Assembly: GCA_026388445.1 (NCBI GenBank)
Contig: JAPLJU010000140.1
Location: 1-9,871, forward strand
Direction: 5' to 3'
From: Deltaproteobacteria bacterium
GTDB taxonomy: Bacteria; Desulfobacterota; Syntrophia; Syntrophales; UBA2192
Length of the DNA: 9,871 nucleotides
In this document: positions 1 to 6,330 of the stretch, piece after piece
Layout: each line of letters starts with the position of its first letter
Position numbering within the stretch: position 1 is the stretch's first letter
The notes under the pieces: model-generated
What the model was told of the DNA's origin: nothing
Seen by the model: only the letters and a program-made list of their open reading frames with translations
Databases searched by the model: none
Translations under genes and position numbers: made by a program

Positions 1-851
1 TGGACGTCCTGGAGGCCGAAGGTCTTTTGCGGCAGCGGGAACTTTTTCATCTTTTTGCCTTGATGAGAAACGGCACGAGGCAGGTCCGGGCGGGGGAATA
101 CGAGTTTTCAGGCCGGATGTCCCCTTCGGACATTCTGGGTAAGCTCATTCGCGGAGAGATCAAGGGCTATCGCATCACGGTGCCCGAGGGTTTCACGGCC
201 CGAGAGATACTTGACCGGCTTGTGGCTTCAAAGCTCGTAGACGAAAAAGAGTTCCTGCGTCTCAGCAGGGACAGGGAATTCCTGTCGACGCTGGGCATCG
301 AGGGGCGAGGTCTGGAGGGATATCTCTTCCCGGAGACCTATCTTCTGGACCGCTCCATGGATACGCGAACCATCATCAGGACCATGGTGAATCAATTCTG
401 GCACCACGTCACACCCTCCATGAAGAAGCGGTCAGCGGACCTGGGCTTGACGGTCGATCAATTTGTCACCCTCGCCTCCATCATCGAAAAGGAAACCGGT
501 CGCAAGGAAGAGATGCCGCTCATCTCGGCCGTTTTCCACAATCGCCTCAAGCGGCGGATGCCGCTTCAGAGCGATCCTACCGTGATCTACGGGCTGCCCG
601 ACTTTAATGGAAACCTGCGGAAGAAAGATCTTCTGAAAAAGACACCCTATAATACCTACCGCTTCGCGGGGCTCCCACCGGGACCCATCGCCAGCCCCGG
701 CATGGATGCCCTGCAGGCCGCCCTCCAGCCCACCGACGTCACCTATCTCTATTTTGTGTCAAAAAATGACGGCTCCCACCATTTCTCCGACCATTTGAGC
801 AAACACAGCGAGGCCGTCCAGAAGTACCAGCTCCGGAAGAGAAAACCCTGA
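1..851 (+). CDS. mltG: Endolytic transglycosylase MltG (YceG-like), 5' end outside window
   Basis: The protein is a membrane-anchored lytic transglycosylase of the MltG/YceG family, which cleaves nascent peptidoglycan strands and so sets glycan chain length. The reading frame is open from the first bases (first full codon at 3), and the residues before the TTG at 27 (DVLEAEGLL) already fit the family's LysM-like subdomain. The gene therefore begins upstream and is cut by the window edge; the N-terminal membrane anchor is missing. Visible family marks are the AGEYEFSGRMSPSDILGKL segment, the ITVPEGFT motif, the LEGYLFPETY motif (about 313-342) and the catalytic region LASIIEKETG, whose presumed catalytic Glu is codon 486-488. 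Further on come the QSDPTVIYG and YNTYRFAGLPPGPIASPG motifs. It stops at TGA 849-851, only 16 bp before the -35 box of the dcw promoter. No terminator is visible, so its transcript may read into mraZ. Identification is firm. Confidence 0.95.
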   Translation, partial: DVLEAEGLLRQRELFHLFALMRNGTRQVRAGEYEFSGRMSPSDILGKLIRGEIKGYRITVPEGFTAREILDRLVASKLVDEKEFLRLSRDREFLSTLGIEGRGLEGYLFPETYLLDRSMDTRTIIRTMVNQFWHHVTPSMKKRSADLGLTVDQFVTLASIIEKETGRKEEMPLISAVFHNRLKRRMPLQSDPTVIYGLPDFNGNLRKKDLLKKTPYNTYRFAGLPPGPIASPGMDALQAALQPTDVTYLYFVSKNDGSHHFSDHLSKHSEAVQKYQLRKRKP

Positions 852-867
852 AAAGCTAAAATTTTCC

Positions 868-896
868 TTGACATTACGGGTGGCCGACTCTATATT
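868..896 (+). promoter_or_regulatory. Sigma70-type promoter of the dcw cluster
   Basis: A perfect -35 TTGACA (868-873) is followed by an exact 17-bp spacer and a -10 TATATT (891-896), five of six matches to TATAAT. A run of A and T tracts just upstream (about 851-865, AAAAGCTAAAATTTT) resembles an UP element. The expected transcription start is near 902-904, giving a leader of about 65 nt before mraZ. The position, directly ahead of mraZ, matches the main mra promoter known at the head of dcw clusters. The start site itself is inferred. Confidence 0.85.
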
Positions 897-902
897 CCGG
901 CC

Positions 903-932
903 AAGTGGAGGAAAGTGGATGATAGTGGAGTG
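903..932 (+). promoter_or_regulatory. Putative MraZ operator: three GTGGA direct repeats with 10-bp period
   Basis: GTGGA occurs at 905-909, 915-919 and 925-929, each separated by 5 nt, as three consecutive 10-mers: AAGTGGAGGA, AAGTGGATGA and TAGTGGAGTG. Established work on E. coli MraZ describes three TGGGN-type direct repeats with 5-nt spacers in the mraZ promoter region. The number, spacing and place here match that arrangement, with GTGGA in place of GTGGG. The array starts about 6 bp past the -10 box and covers the expected transcription start, so bound MraZ should block initiation or early elongation (inference). Confidence 0.82.
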
Positions 933-954
933 TTTTTTGCATATTCTTGATATC

Positions 955-960
955 AGAGGA
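955..960 (+). promoter_or_regulatory. Ribosome binding site of mraZ
   Basis: AGAGGA lies 8 nt before the ATG at 969. This is good spacing and supports that start. Confidence 0.75.
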
Positions 961-968
961 TTTTAGTC

Positions 969-1415
969 ATGTCCGTTTTCAGGGGAAGATACTACCACAC
1001 CATCGACGATAAAGGAAGGATCATCTTTCCGGCAAAACTTCGGGAGGTCTTCGCGGAGAAGTATGACAACCGCATGGTCATCACCAACTGGGATGGCTAC
1101 CTGATGGTCTTCCCCTATGACGAATGGAGAATCCTGGAAGAGAAGGTCAGCCTGCAATCCCTGCTCAAAAAAGAGGTGCGGGCCTTTCAGCGCTTCTTCA
1201 TGTCAGGCGCCGTGGACTGCACCTTCGACGGCCAGGGCAGAATCCTTATTCCACCGGCACTGCGGGAGTACGCCAAGCTGGAAAAAGACATTGTCCTTGC
1301 GGGGATGGTGAAGGTCATAGAAATCTGGAGCAAGGAACGCTTCGAGGAGGAGATTGTAAAGTCCGGCGCCAGCATAGAGAGCTTCAGCGATTACATGGCC
1401 GATCTGGGAATCTAG
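969..1415 (+). CDS. mraZ: Transcriptional regulator MraZ
   Basis: MraZ is a DNA-binding protein of the SpoVT-AbrB fold that forms a ring-shaped oligomer and controls the dcw promoter, acting as a repressor in E. coli. The 148-residue product is the family's usual size and has the two expected half-repeats, each with a DxxGR motif. The first is near residues 14-24 (DDKGRIIFPAKLRE) and the second near residues 86-98 (DGQGRILIPPALRE). The start MSVFRGRYYHTID is typical of the family, and the ATG is preceded by AGAGGA. It is the first gene behind the promoter at 868-896 and sits just after three repeats that look like its own binding sites, so autoregulation is likely. An 86-bp spacer separates it from rsmH, the largest gap inside the cluster here. 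Nothing is missing or broken. Confidence 0.97.
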   Translation: MSVFRGRYYHTIDDKGRIIFPAKLREVFAEKYDNRMVITNWDGYLMVFPYDEWRILEEKVSLQSLLKKEVRAFQRFFMSGAVDCTFDGQGRILIPPALREYAKLEKDIVLAGMVKVIEIWSKERFEEEIVKSGASIESFSDYMADLGI

Positions 1416-1442
1416 TCCCGCCGGATGCGTCCTTTTAATGAC

Positions 1443-1448
1443 AAGGAG
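1443..1448 (+). promoter_or_regulatory. Displaced Shine-Dalgarno AAGGAG, possibly serving rsmH across a hairpin
   Basis: AAGGAG is the best ribosome-binding sequence in the mraZ-rsmH spacer, but linearly it lies 53 nt before the rsmH ATG and no start codon stands at normal distance after it. The hairpin at 1450-1491 begins 1 nt after it and ends 10 nt before the ATG. Folding would leave about 11 unpaired nt between SD and start. The only close alternative, GAGG at 1496-1499, is just 2 nt from the ATG. The role is inferred. Confidence 0.45.
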
Positions 1449-1449
1449 A

Positions 1450-1491
1450 CGCCGGGAAGAAGGGGAAACTCTTCTTTTCATCACGCCGGCG
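1450..1491 (+). other. RNA hairpin with GAAA tetraloop in the rsmH leader
   Basis: The outer stem CGCCGG (1450-1455) pairs perfectly with CCGGCG (1486-1491). The inner stem 1456-1464 pairs with 1469-1477 in nine pairs, two of them G-U, closing on the loop GAAA (1465-1468), a GNRA tetraloop. The only interruption is an 8-nt bulge on the 3' side (1478-1485). No T-run follows, so this is not an intrinsic terminator. It lies between a good SD (1443-1448) and the rsmH start (1502), which suggests a role in translation. Confidence 0.6.
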
Positions 1492-1501
1492 AAATGAGGC
1501 G

Positions 1502-2449
1502 ATGAAAACCGCAGGATCCCCCTTTCACAAGCCAGTCATGGTGAGGGAGATCCTTGAATCGCTCCACTGCAAATCCGGCGGGCTTTACGTGGACGGCACG
1601 GTGGGGGGCGGAGGTCACGCCCTGGCGATCCTGAGAGCCTCCTCTCCCGACGGCATCCTGGTCGGAATTGATCAGGATAACGACGCTCTTTCAGAATCTG
1701 AAAAGATCCTGCAGGCCTTCGGTGAACGAAAGATCCTCGTGAAGGGGAATTTCGCCGATCTGGATCGGATCCTGGCCCGCCTGCACATCGGGGAAGTGGA
1801 CGGCCTCCTCCTGGATCTGGGGGTATCGTCCCATCAGATCGACACCATCGAGCGGGGTTTTAGTTTTTCCTCCGATGCCCCCCTCGACATGAGGATGGAC
1901 CGGGACCGCAAGGTTCGCGCTTCCGACCTCGTCAACGGCCTTGCGGAGAAAGAACTCGCGAGGATCATCCGTGAATACGGGGAGGAAATAAGGGCTGCAA
2001 AGGTTGCAAGGGCCATAGCGGAAAGGCGTAAGATCGCGCCCCTTAAAACAACGTCCGAACTGGCGTCACTGATCGCGAAGGCCGTCGGAGGCGCCGGCAG
2101 GCGGGGGAGAATCCATCCGGCCACACGGACCTTCCAGGCCCTGCGGATCGCGGTGAATGAAGAACTCAAGAATCTCCACGGGGCGATTCTCAGAAGCGTC
2201 CCCTGTCTGAAAAAAGGAGGACGGTTTTCCATCATCTCTTTTCATTCACTCGAAGACCGGATCGTGAAGAACGCCTTCCGCTCACTGGAGAAAGGGTGCA
2301 TTTGCCCTCCCGACTTTCCCGTGTGCAGTTGCGGAAGAAAGCCGCAGTTGAAGGTTTTGACGAAGAGACCGGTGAGCCCCGGTCCCGGCGAAATAGTGGA
2401 AAACCCGAGATCAAGAAGCGCGAAGCTCAGAACGGCGGAAAGGATTTGA
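1502..2449 (+). CDS. rsmH: 16S rRNA (cytosine(1402)-N4)-methyltransferase RsmH (MraW)
   Basis: RsmH transfers a methyl group from S-adenosylmethionine to N4 of C1402 in the decoding centre of 16S rRNA. The 315-residue product is close to the E. coli length of about 313. Visible are the HKPVMVREIL opening, the glycine-rich SAM motif YVDGTVGGGGHA (about residues 29-40), LLLDLGVSSHQID, the DAPLDMRMD segment, RTFQALRIAVNEEL, FSIISFHSLEDRIVK and a C-terminal cysteine-rich stretch CICPPDFPVCSCG usual in the family. The ATG at 1502 is the only sensible start, because the frame upstream has no start codon back to a stop at 1439-1441. Its nearest SD-like sequence is too close, and a structured leader precedes it (see 1443-1491). 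The stop at 2447-2449 is 3 nt before ftsL. The gene lies second in the cluster, as in most bacteria. Confidence 0.97.
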   Translation: MKTAGSPFHKPVMVREILESLHCKSGGLYVDGTVGGGGHALAILRASSPDGILVGIDQDNDALSESEKILQAFGERKILVKGNFADLDRILARLHIGEVDGLLLDLGVSSHQIDTIERGFSFSSDAPLDMRMDRDRKVRASDLVNGLAEKELARIIREYGEEIRAAKVARAIAERRKIAPLKTTSELASLIAKAVGGAGRRGRIHPATRTFQALRIAVNEELKNLHGAILRSVPCLKKGGRFSIISFHSLEDRIVKNAFRSLEKGCICPPDFPVCSCGRKPQLKVLTKRPVSPGPGEIVENPRSRSAKLRTAERI

Positions 2450-2452
2450 GAC

Positions 2453-2773
2453 ATGCCTATCGTGAAGGTGGCCAGGAGCCGGACACACTTGGACACCCGG
2501 GAGGGGACGGGATTGAAGGTTTCGAGTTTCACCCTCGCCGTTTGCGTCCTCGTGGCCGCCGCTCTTCTCTATGTCTGGTCCCATCTGAAGAACACGCAGC
2601 TCAAGTACCAGATGGCGGAGGAGATCAGCATCCGGGACAGTCTCCAGGAAGAGAGCCGGAAGCTGAAGGTTGAAATCGCAACCTTGAAGTCACCGAAACG
2701 CATCGAGGCCATCGCCAGGGAAAAACTCAACATGTCCTATCCGGAAAGGGAGCAGGTCATACTGATAAAATGA
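2453..2773 (+). CDS. ftsL: Cell division protein FtsL
   Basis: FtsL is a small bitopic membrane protein that joins FtsB and FtsQ and helps activate the septal synthase FtsW-FtsI. The 106-residue product has a short charged cytoplasmic N-terminus (about 1-24), one hydrophobic segment (about 25-43, VSSFTLAVCVLVAAALLYVW) and a periplasmic coiled coil (about 44-80). It ends in the pattern LKSPKRIEAIAREKLNMSYPEREQV, which is typical of FtsL-like proteins even though overall sequence conservation in the family is low. Assignment rests on this architecture together with its place between rsmH and ftsI. It starts 3 nt after the rsmH stop with a purine-rich GGAAAGGA about 7 nt ahead, and its TGA overlaps the ftsI ATG, so translation of the three genes is probably coupled. 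Confidence 0.92.
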   Translation: MPIVKVARSRTHLDTREGTGLKVSSFTLAVCVLVAAALLYVWSHLKNTQLKYQMAEEISIRDSLQEESRKLKVEIATLKSPKRIEAIAREKLNMSYPEREQVILIK

Positions 2774-4758
2774 GCGGGGCATCAAAAAAATGGTACAAGT
2801 TCCGACTGCTGACCGTCCTGCTGTTTTTCGTGGCCCTTTTCGTCGCCCTCATGACCCGGGCCTTCCACCTCCAGATCATGTCCGGCAGCACGTACAAGGT
2901 CATGGCGGAGAGGCAGCACACAAAAAGCCTGCCCCTGCCTCCCGAAAGGGGCCTGATCTTCGATCGAAACGGTGAAAAACTGGCGGCGAGCCTGCTCGTA
3001 GACTCCGTCTTCATAGACCCTTCAAAGGTGAGCGACGCCGATTCAACGGCATCCAGACTTTCCACGGTTCTCCATCTGAAAAAGAAACAAATCCTCCAGC
3101 AGATTTCGAAGTCGAAAAACTTCTGCTGGGTCGCCAGAATGATTTCGCCCGCCCAGGCCGGCCAGATCCGGGCCCTGGAGCTCGACGGCGTTTACCTCGT
3201 GCAGGAGCCCAAGCGCTTCTACCCCAACAAGGAGCTTGCGGGACAGCTCATCGGATCCGTGGGGCTTGACTCCAACGGCCTCGAAGGGTTAGAACTCAAA
3301 TATGAAAATTATTTAAAGGGCGAAACGGACAAGGTCCTCTGGGGAAGAGACGCCAAAGGCAGGAAGCTCTACCTTGCCGATGGACCGGCAGAGGAGAAAA
3401 AGGACGTCATCCACAATCTCATTCTCACCATCGATAGCCGCATCCAGTATCTTGTCGAATCCCATCTGAAAGAGGCAATTCAGAAAACAGGAGCGCGGGG
3501 GGGAATGGCGATCGTCATGGACCCCAAGACAGGGCAGATCCTCGCGATGGCCAACGAACCGGCATTTAATCCCAACAACTTTCACCGCGGCGACAAGGAA
3601 CTGAAACGGAACAAAGCCATCACCGACGTCTTCGATCCGGGCTCCACCTTCAAACCGTTCCTGGCCGCAGCAGCCCTCGAAGAAGGTATGGTGAAAGAGA
3701 CGGACCGGTTCTACTGTGAAAACGGCGCCTACCGGGTGGCGAATGTGACCATTCACGAGGCCAACCTGAAGAAACACGGATCCCTCACGTTCCGTGAGGT
3801 TCTCAAGTATTCGAGCAACATCGGCGCCGTGAAGGTGTCCCAGAAAGTGGGGAAGCAGAAATTCCATCAATACATACAGAATTTTGGATTCGGCCATAAG
3901 ACGGGCATCGACCTCCCGGGTGAATCCGGCGGACTGGTTCGGCCCTATGAAAACTGGACGACGGTGGATGCAGCCACCATCGCCTTCGGCCAGGGCATCT
4001 CCGTGACGGCCGTTCAGCTCATCAGCGCCTTCTCGGCCATTGCCAATCAGGGAATGCTCATGCAACCCTATATCGTACAGAAAATCGTCAATCCGCGGGG
4101 CGAGGTGGTCAAGGAATTCACTCCCATGGCCGTTCGTCAGGTCATCTCGCCGCAAACGGCAGAAAGGCTCACAGCCATCCTGACCGACGTCGTCGGCGAA
4201 GAGGGAGGAACCGGCAAGAAAGCCCGAATTCAGAACGTGGGGGTGGCGGGAAAGACGGGAACCTCCCAGAAATTTGACTTTGCGGCAAAGCGTTACTCAC
4301 GGGAAAAGGTGCGCACCTCTTTCATGGGATTCTTCCCGTCGGGAAGTCCGAGGCTGGCCATCCTGGTCACCATCGATGAGCCCCAGCGGTTCAAGTGGGG
4401 CGGCGAAGCCGCAGCCCCGGTGTTCAAGGAGATCTCCCAGCAGATTATCCGCTGCTTTGACAGCGGCATCGATGAGGCGCCGACGATTGAAAAGGAGGAC
4501 ATCACGAAGCCCGTGAAGATTCAGCTGGCCTCATCGCCCGTAGCGGTCTCCGCCGCAAACGACGCGGTCCCGGAGGCGGAAGACCTCCTGCCCGATTTCA
4601 GGGGGATGACGCTGAAGAACGCCCTGAAGGTGGCCCAGGAGCGCGAGATCGATTTCAAGGTCGTCGGCAGCGGCTGGGCGGTAAGCCAGAATCCTCAGGC
4701 GGGGAGCCTGGTCAGGAAAAACCGCGCCTGTACCGTTTATTTCACAACGGGCAACTAA
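2770..4758 (+). CDS. ftsI: Septal peptidoglycan transpeptidase FtsI (class B PBP3) with C-terminal PASTA domain
   Basis: FtsI is the D,D-transpeptidase that crosslinks septal peptidoglycan, paired with the glycosyltransferase FtsW. Domains in order: a short cytoplasmic tail, one membrane helix (about residues 12-32), the class B dimerisation region with PERGLIFDRNGEKLA (about 57-71), then the penicillin-binding domain. The three active-site motifs are present: S292-T-F-K295 (Ser is the acylated nucleophile), S348-S-N350 and K495-T-G497. A further domain at about 603-660 (LLPDFRGMTLKNALKVAQ...NPQAGSLVRKN) has the PASTA pattern. The length of 662 residues exceeds the roughly 588 of E. coli FtsI, mostly because of this tail. 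ATG 2770 overlaps the ftsL stop as ATGA and no strong SD is near, which suggests translational coupling. PASTA-bearing FtsI/PBP2x/SpoVD proteins are best known from Gram-positives but also occur in some delta-type proteobacteria. Confidence 0.96.
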   Translation: MSGASKKWYKFRLLTVLLFFVALFVALMTRAFHLQIMSGSTYKVMAERQHTKSLPLPPERGLIFDRNGEKLAASLLVDSVFIDPSKVSDADSTASRLSTVLHLKKKQILQQISKSKNFCWVARMISPAQAGQIRALELDGVYLVQEPKRFYPNKELAGQLIGSVGLDSNGLEGLELKYENYLKGETDKVLWGRDAKGRKLYLADGPAEEKKDVIHNLILTIDSRIQYLVESHLKEAIQKTGARGGMAIVMDPKTGQILAMANEPAFNPNNFHRGDKELKRNKAITDVFDPGSTFKPFLAAAALEEGMVKETDRFYCENGAYRVANVTIHEANLKKHGSLTFREVLKYSSNIGAVKVSQKVGKQKFHQYIQNFGFGHKTGIDLPGESGGLVRPYENWTTVDAATIAFGQGISVTAVQLISAFSAIANQGMLMQPYIVQKIVNPRGEVVKEFTPMAVRQVISPQTAERLTAILTDVVGEEGGTGKKARIQNVGVAGKTGTSQKFDFAAKRYSREKVRTSFMGFFPSGSPRLAILVTIDEPQRFKWGGEAAAPVFKEISQQIIRCFDSGIDEAPTIEKEDITKPVKIQLASSPVAVSAANDAVPEAEDLLPDFRGMTLKNALKVAQEREIDFKVVGSGWAVSQNPQAGSLVRKNRACTVYFTTGN

Positions 4759-4763
4759 AGGAG
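4758..4763 (+). promoter_or_regulatory. Ribosome binding site of murE supporting a TTG start
   Basis: AAGGAG overlaps the end of the ftsI stop codon and stands 4 nt before TTG 4768. It supports the TTG start, because no ATG or GTG stands nearby in frame and the encoded N-terminus (MKLSELIQGV) fits the family. Confidence 0.7.
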
Positions 4764-4767
4764 AGCA

Positions 4768-6330
4768 TTGAAGCTATCGGAACTGATCCAAGGCGTTGAA
4801 CTCCTGAAGACAGAGGGTACCCTTTCGGGAGAGGTCTCCTCCGTCTGCTACGACTCCCGATGGTGCACGATGGATTCGCTCTTCGTCGCCATCCCGGGAC
4901 TCAAGCTTGACGGACACCACTTTGTCCCGCAGGCATTGAAGCAGGGCAGCCGTGCTATCCTCTGCGAGAGGCCGGTCGACGCGCCTGCCGGCGTGACTGT
5001 CCTCCGGGTGAAGGACAGCCGCCAGGCCCTGGGCCTTATTGGAAAGAATTTTTTCCGGAACCCCTCGGCAGCCCTTTGCCTGGTCGGGGTGACGGGAACA
5101 AACGGGAAAACGACGATCACCTACCTGCTGGAGTCCATCTTCAGGCAGGCAGGATATTCACCCGGCGTTATCGGGACGATCAATTACCGCTACCGGTCGA
5201 AGGTGCGTGAGGCGGCCCACACGACACCGGAATCCTTCGATCTGCAGGGGATGCTCCGGGAGATGCTCGATGCGGGTGTCAGCCACGTGGTGATGGAGGT
5301 TTCCTCACACGCCCTGGACCAGAAAAGGGTGGATGACTGCGAGTTCGATGCGGGGATCTTCACGAATCTCTCGCAGGACCATCTCGACTATCACCGGACG
5401 CTGGAAGCCTATTTCCAAGCAAAGAGACGCTTTTTCACAGAGGTTCTCGGCCGGGAGAGCAAAGGGCGGAGACCGGGGATGATCATCAACGGCGACGACC
5501 CTTTCGGAAGACGCATCCTGCAGGAGATGTCCCCTTCGCAGGTCCTCTCCTTCGGACTGGAGGGCTCGTGCGATATCGGGGCGGCGAGATACTCTTTCTC
5601 CCTGGATGGGATCGACGTGCAGATCCGCACACCGCGGGGCACTTTCCCGGCAAAGGCGCCCCTCGTCGGGCGATATAATCTCTACAACATCCTCGCCGCC
5701 GCAGCGGCAGCCCATTCCCTAGGTATCGAAAACAGAGCCGTCCAGGCAGGACTTTCGAATCTCGCGACGATTCCCGGCCGTCTCGAGAAAGTCAGTGCCG
5801 CGGGAGAGCCGGCCGTCTTCGTGGACTACGCTCACACGGAAGACGCCCTGAAAAAAGTCATCGAAAACTTGCTGCCCTTCAAAAAAGCGCGGCTCATCAC
5901 GGTTTTCGGCTGCGGAGGGGACCGTGACCGGGGCAAACGCCCCCTCATGGGGAAAGCGGTCGTCACGCGGAGCGATCTTTCGATCCTGACCTCCGATAAC
6001 CCAAGAACGGAAGATCCCCTGGCCATCCTCAGGCAGATCGAGGGCGGGGTTGAGAACGAAGGCGTGACGAAATACGCCATCGAGGACGTCCGGAAGGGTT
6101 TCGATGGAAAAGGATATGTCGTCATCCCCGATCGCCGGGCGGCCATCCGCGAAGCCATCAAACTCGCCGGTCCCGAAGACATCGTGCTCGTTGCCGGGAA
6201 AGGGCACGAAACCTATCAGATTATTGGAACGGAGAAATTCCCTTTTGACGACAGGGAAGAATGCCGGGAGGCGCTGAAAGCATCCAGACACGGGAGGGGC
6301 CGATGGAAAAAGAGTCTCTCCCGCAGCTGA
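4768..6330 (+). CDS. murE: UDP-N-acetylmuramoyl-L-alanyl-D-glutamate--2,6-diaminopimelate ligase MurE
   Basis: MurE is the cytoplasmic ATP-dependent ligase that adds the third stem-peptide residue to UDP-MurNAc-L-Ala-D-Glu. The 520-residue product has the N-terminal UDP-binding domain (DSRWCTMDSLFVAIPG, about 30-45) and the ATP loop GVTGTNGKTT (about 107-116). It also has the HTTPE segment, the EVSSHAL and FTNLSQDHLDYH motifs, the presumed carbamylated lysine K219 in YFQAK, and DYAHTEDAL in the C-terminal half. D410-N-P-R413 followed by TEDP is the signature for meso-diaminopimelate rather than lysine, so DAP-type peptidoglycan is expected. The start is TTG 4768 with AAGGAG ahead. The usual family ending is near FDDREECREAL; the last 15 or so residues are basic and encoded across the murF start, with which it overlaps by 28 bp. 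Confidence 0.96.
   Translation: MKLSELIQGVELLKTEGTLSGEVSSVCYDSRWCTMDSLFVAIPGLKLDGHHFVPQALKQGSRAILCERPVDAPAGVTVLRVKDSRQALGLIGKNFFRNPSAALCLVGVTGTNGKTTITYLLESIFRQAGYSPGVIGTINYRYRSKVREAAHTTPESFDLQGMLREMLDAGVSHVVMEVSSHALDQKRVDDCEFDAGIFTNLSQDHLDYHRTLEAYFQAKRRFFTEVLGRESKGRRPGMIINGDDPFGRRILQEMSPSQVLSFGLEGSCDIGAARYSFSLDGIDVQIRTPRGTFPAKAPLVGRYNLYNILAAAAAAHSLGIENRAVQAGLSNLATIPGRLEKVSAAGEPAVFVDYAHTEDALKKVIENLLPFKKARLITVFGCGGDRDRGKRPLMGKAVVTRSDLSILTSDNPRTEDPLAILRQIEGGVENEGVTKYAIEDVRKGFDGKGYVVIPDRRAAIREAIKLAGPEDIVLVAGKGHETYQIIGTEKFPFDDREECREALKASRHGRGRWKKSLSRS
6292..6299 (+). promoter_or_regulatory. Ribosome binding site that decides the murF start
   Basis: GGGAGGGG, inside the end of murE, lies just before ATG 6303. 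It favours 6303 over the earlier in-frame ATG at 6261, which lacks such a site and would add 14 residues unlike the family N-terminus. Confidence 0.7.

Noticed and set aside
1450..1491. Intrinsic terminator after mraZ
   Set aside because: The hairpin is strong but is not followed by a T-run, and it lies within 10 nt of the rsmH start. A translational role fits better.
2296..2673. 125-codon + frame spanning the rsmH-ftsL junction
   Set aside because: It overlaps the conserved RsmH C-terminus and all of the FtsL membrane segment in a different frame. The product is charged and without domain character.
3313..4155. 280-codon open frame on the minus strand inside ftsI
   Set aside because: It lies fully antisense to an intact, well-conserved FtsI penicillin-binding domain. 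Its product has no recognisable domain, and long antisense frames are common in GC-rich coding DNA.
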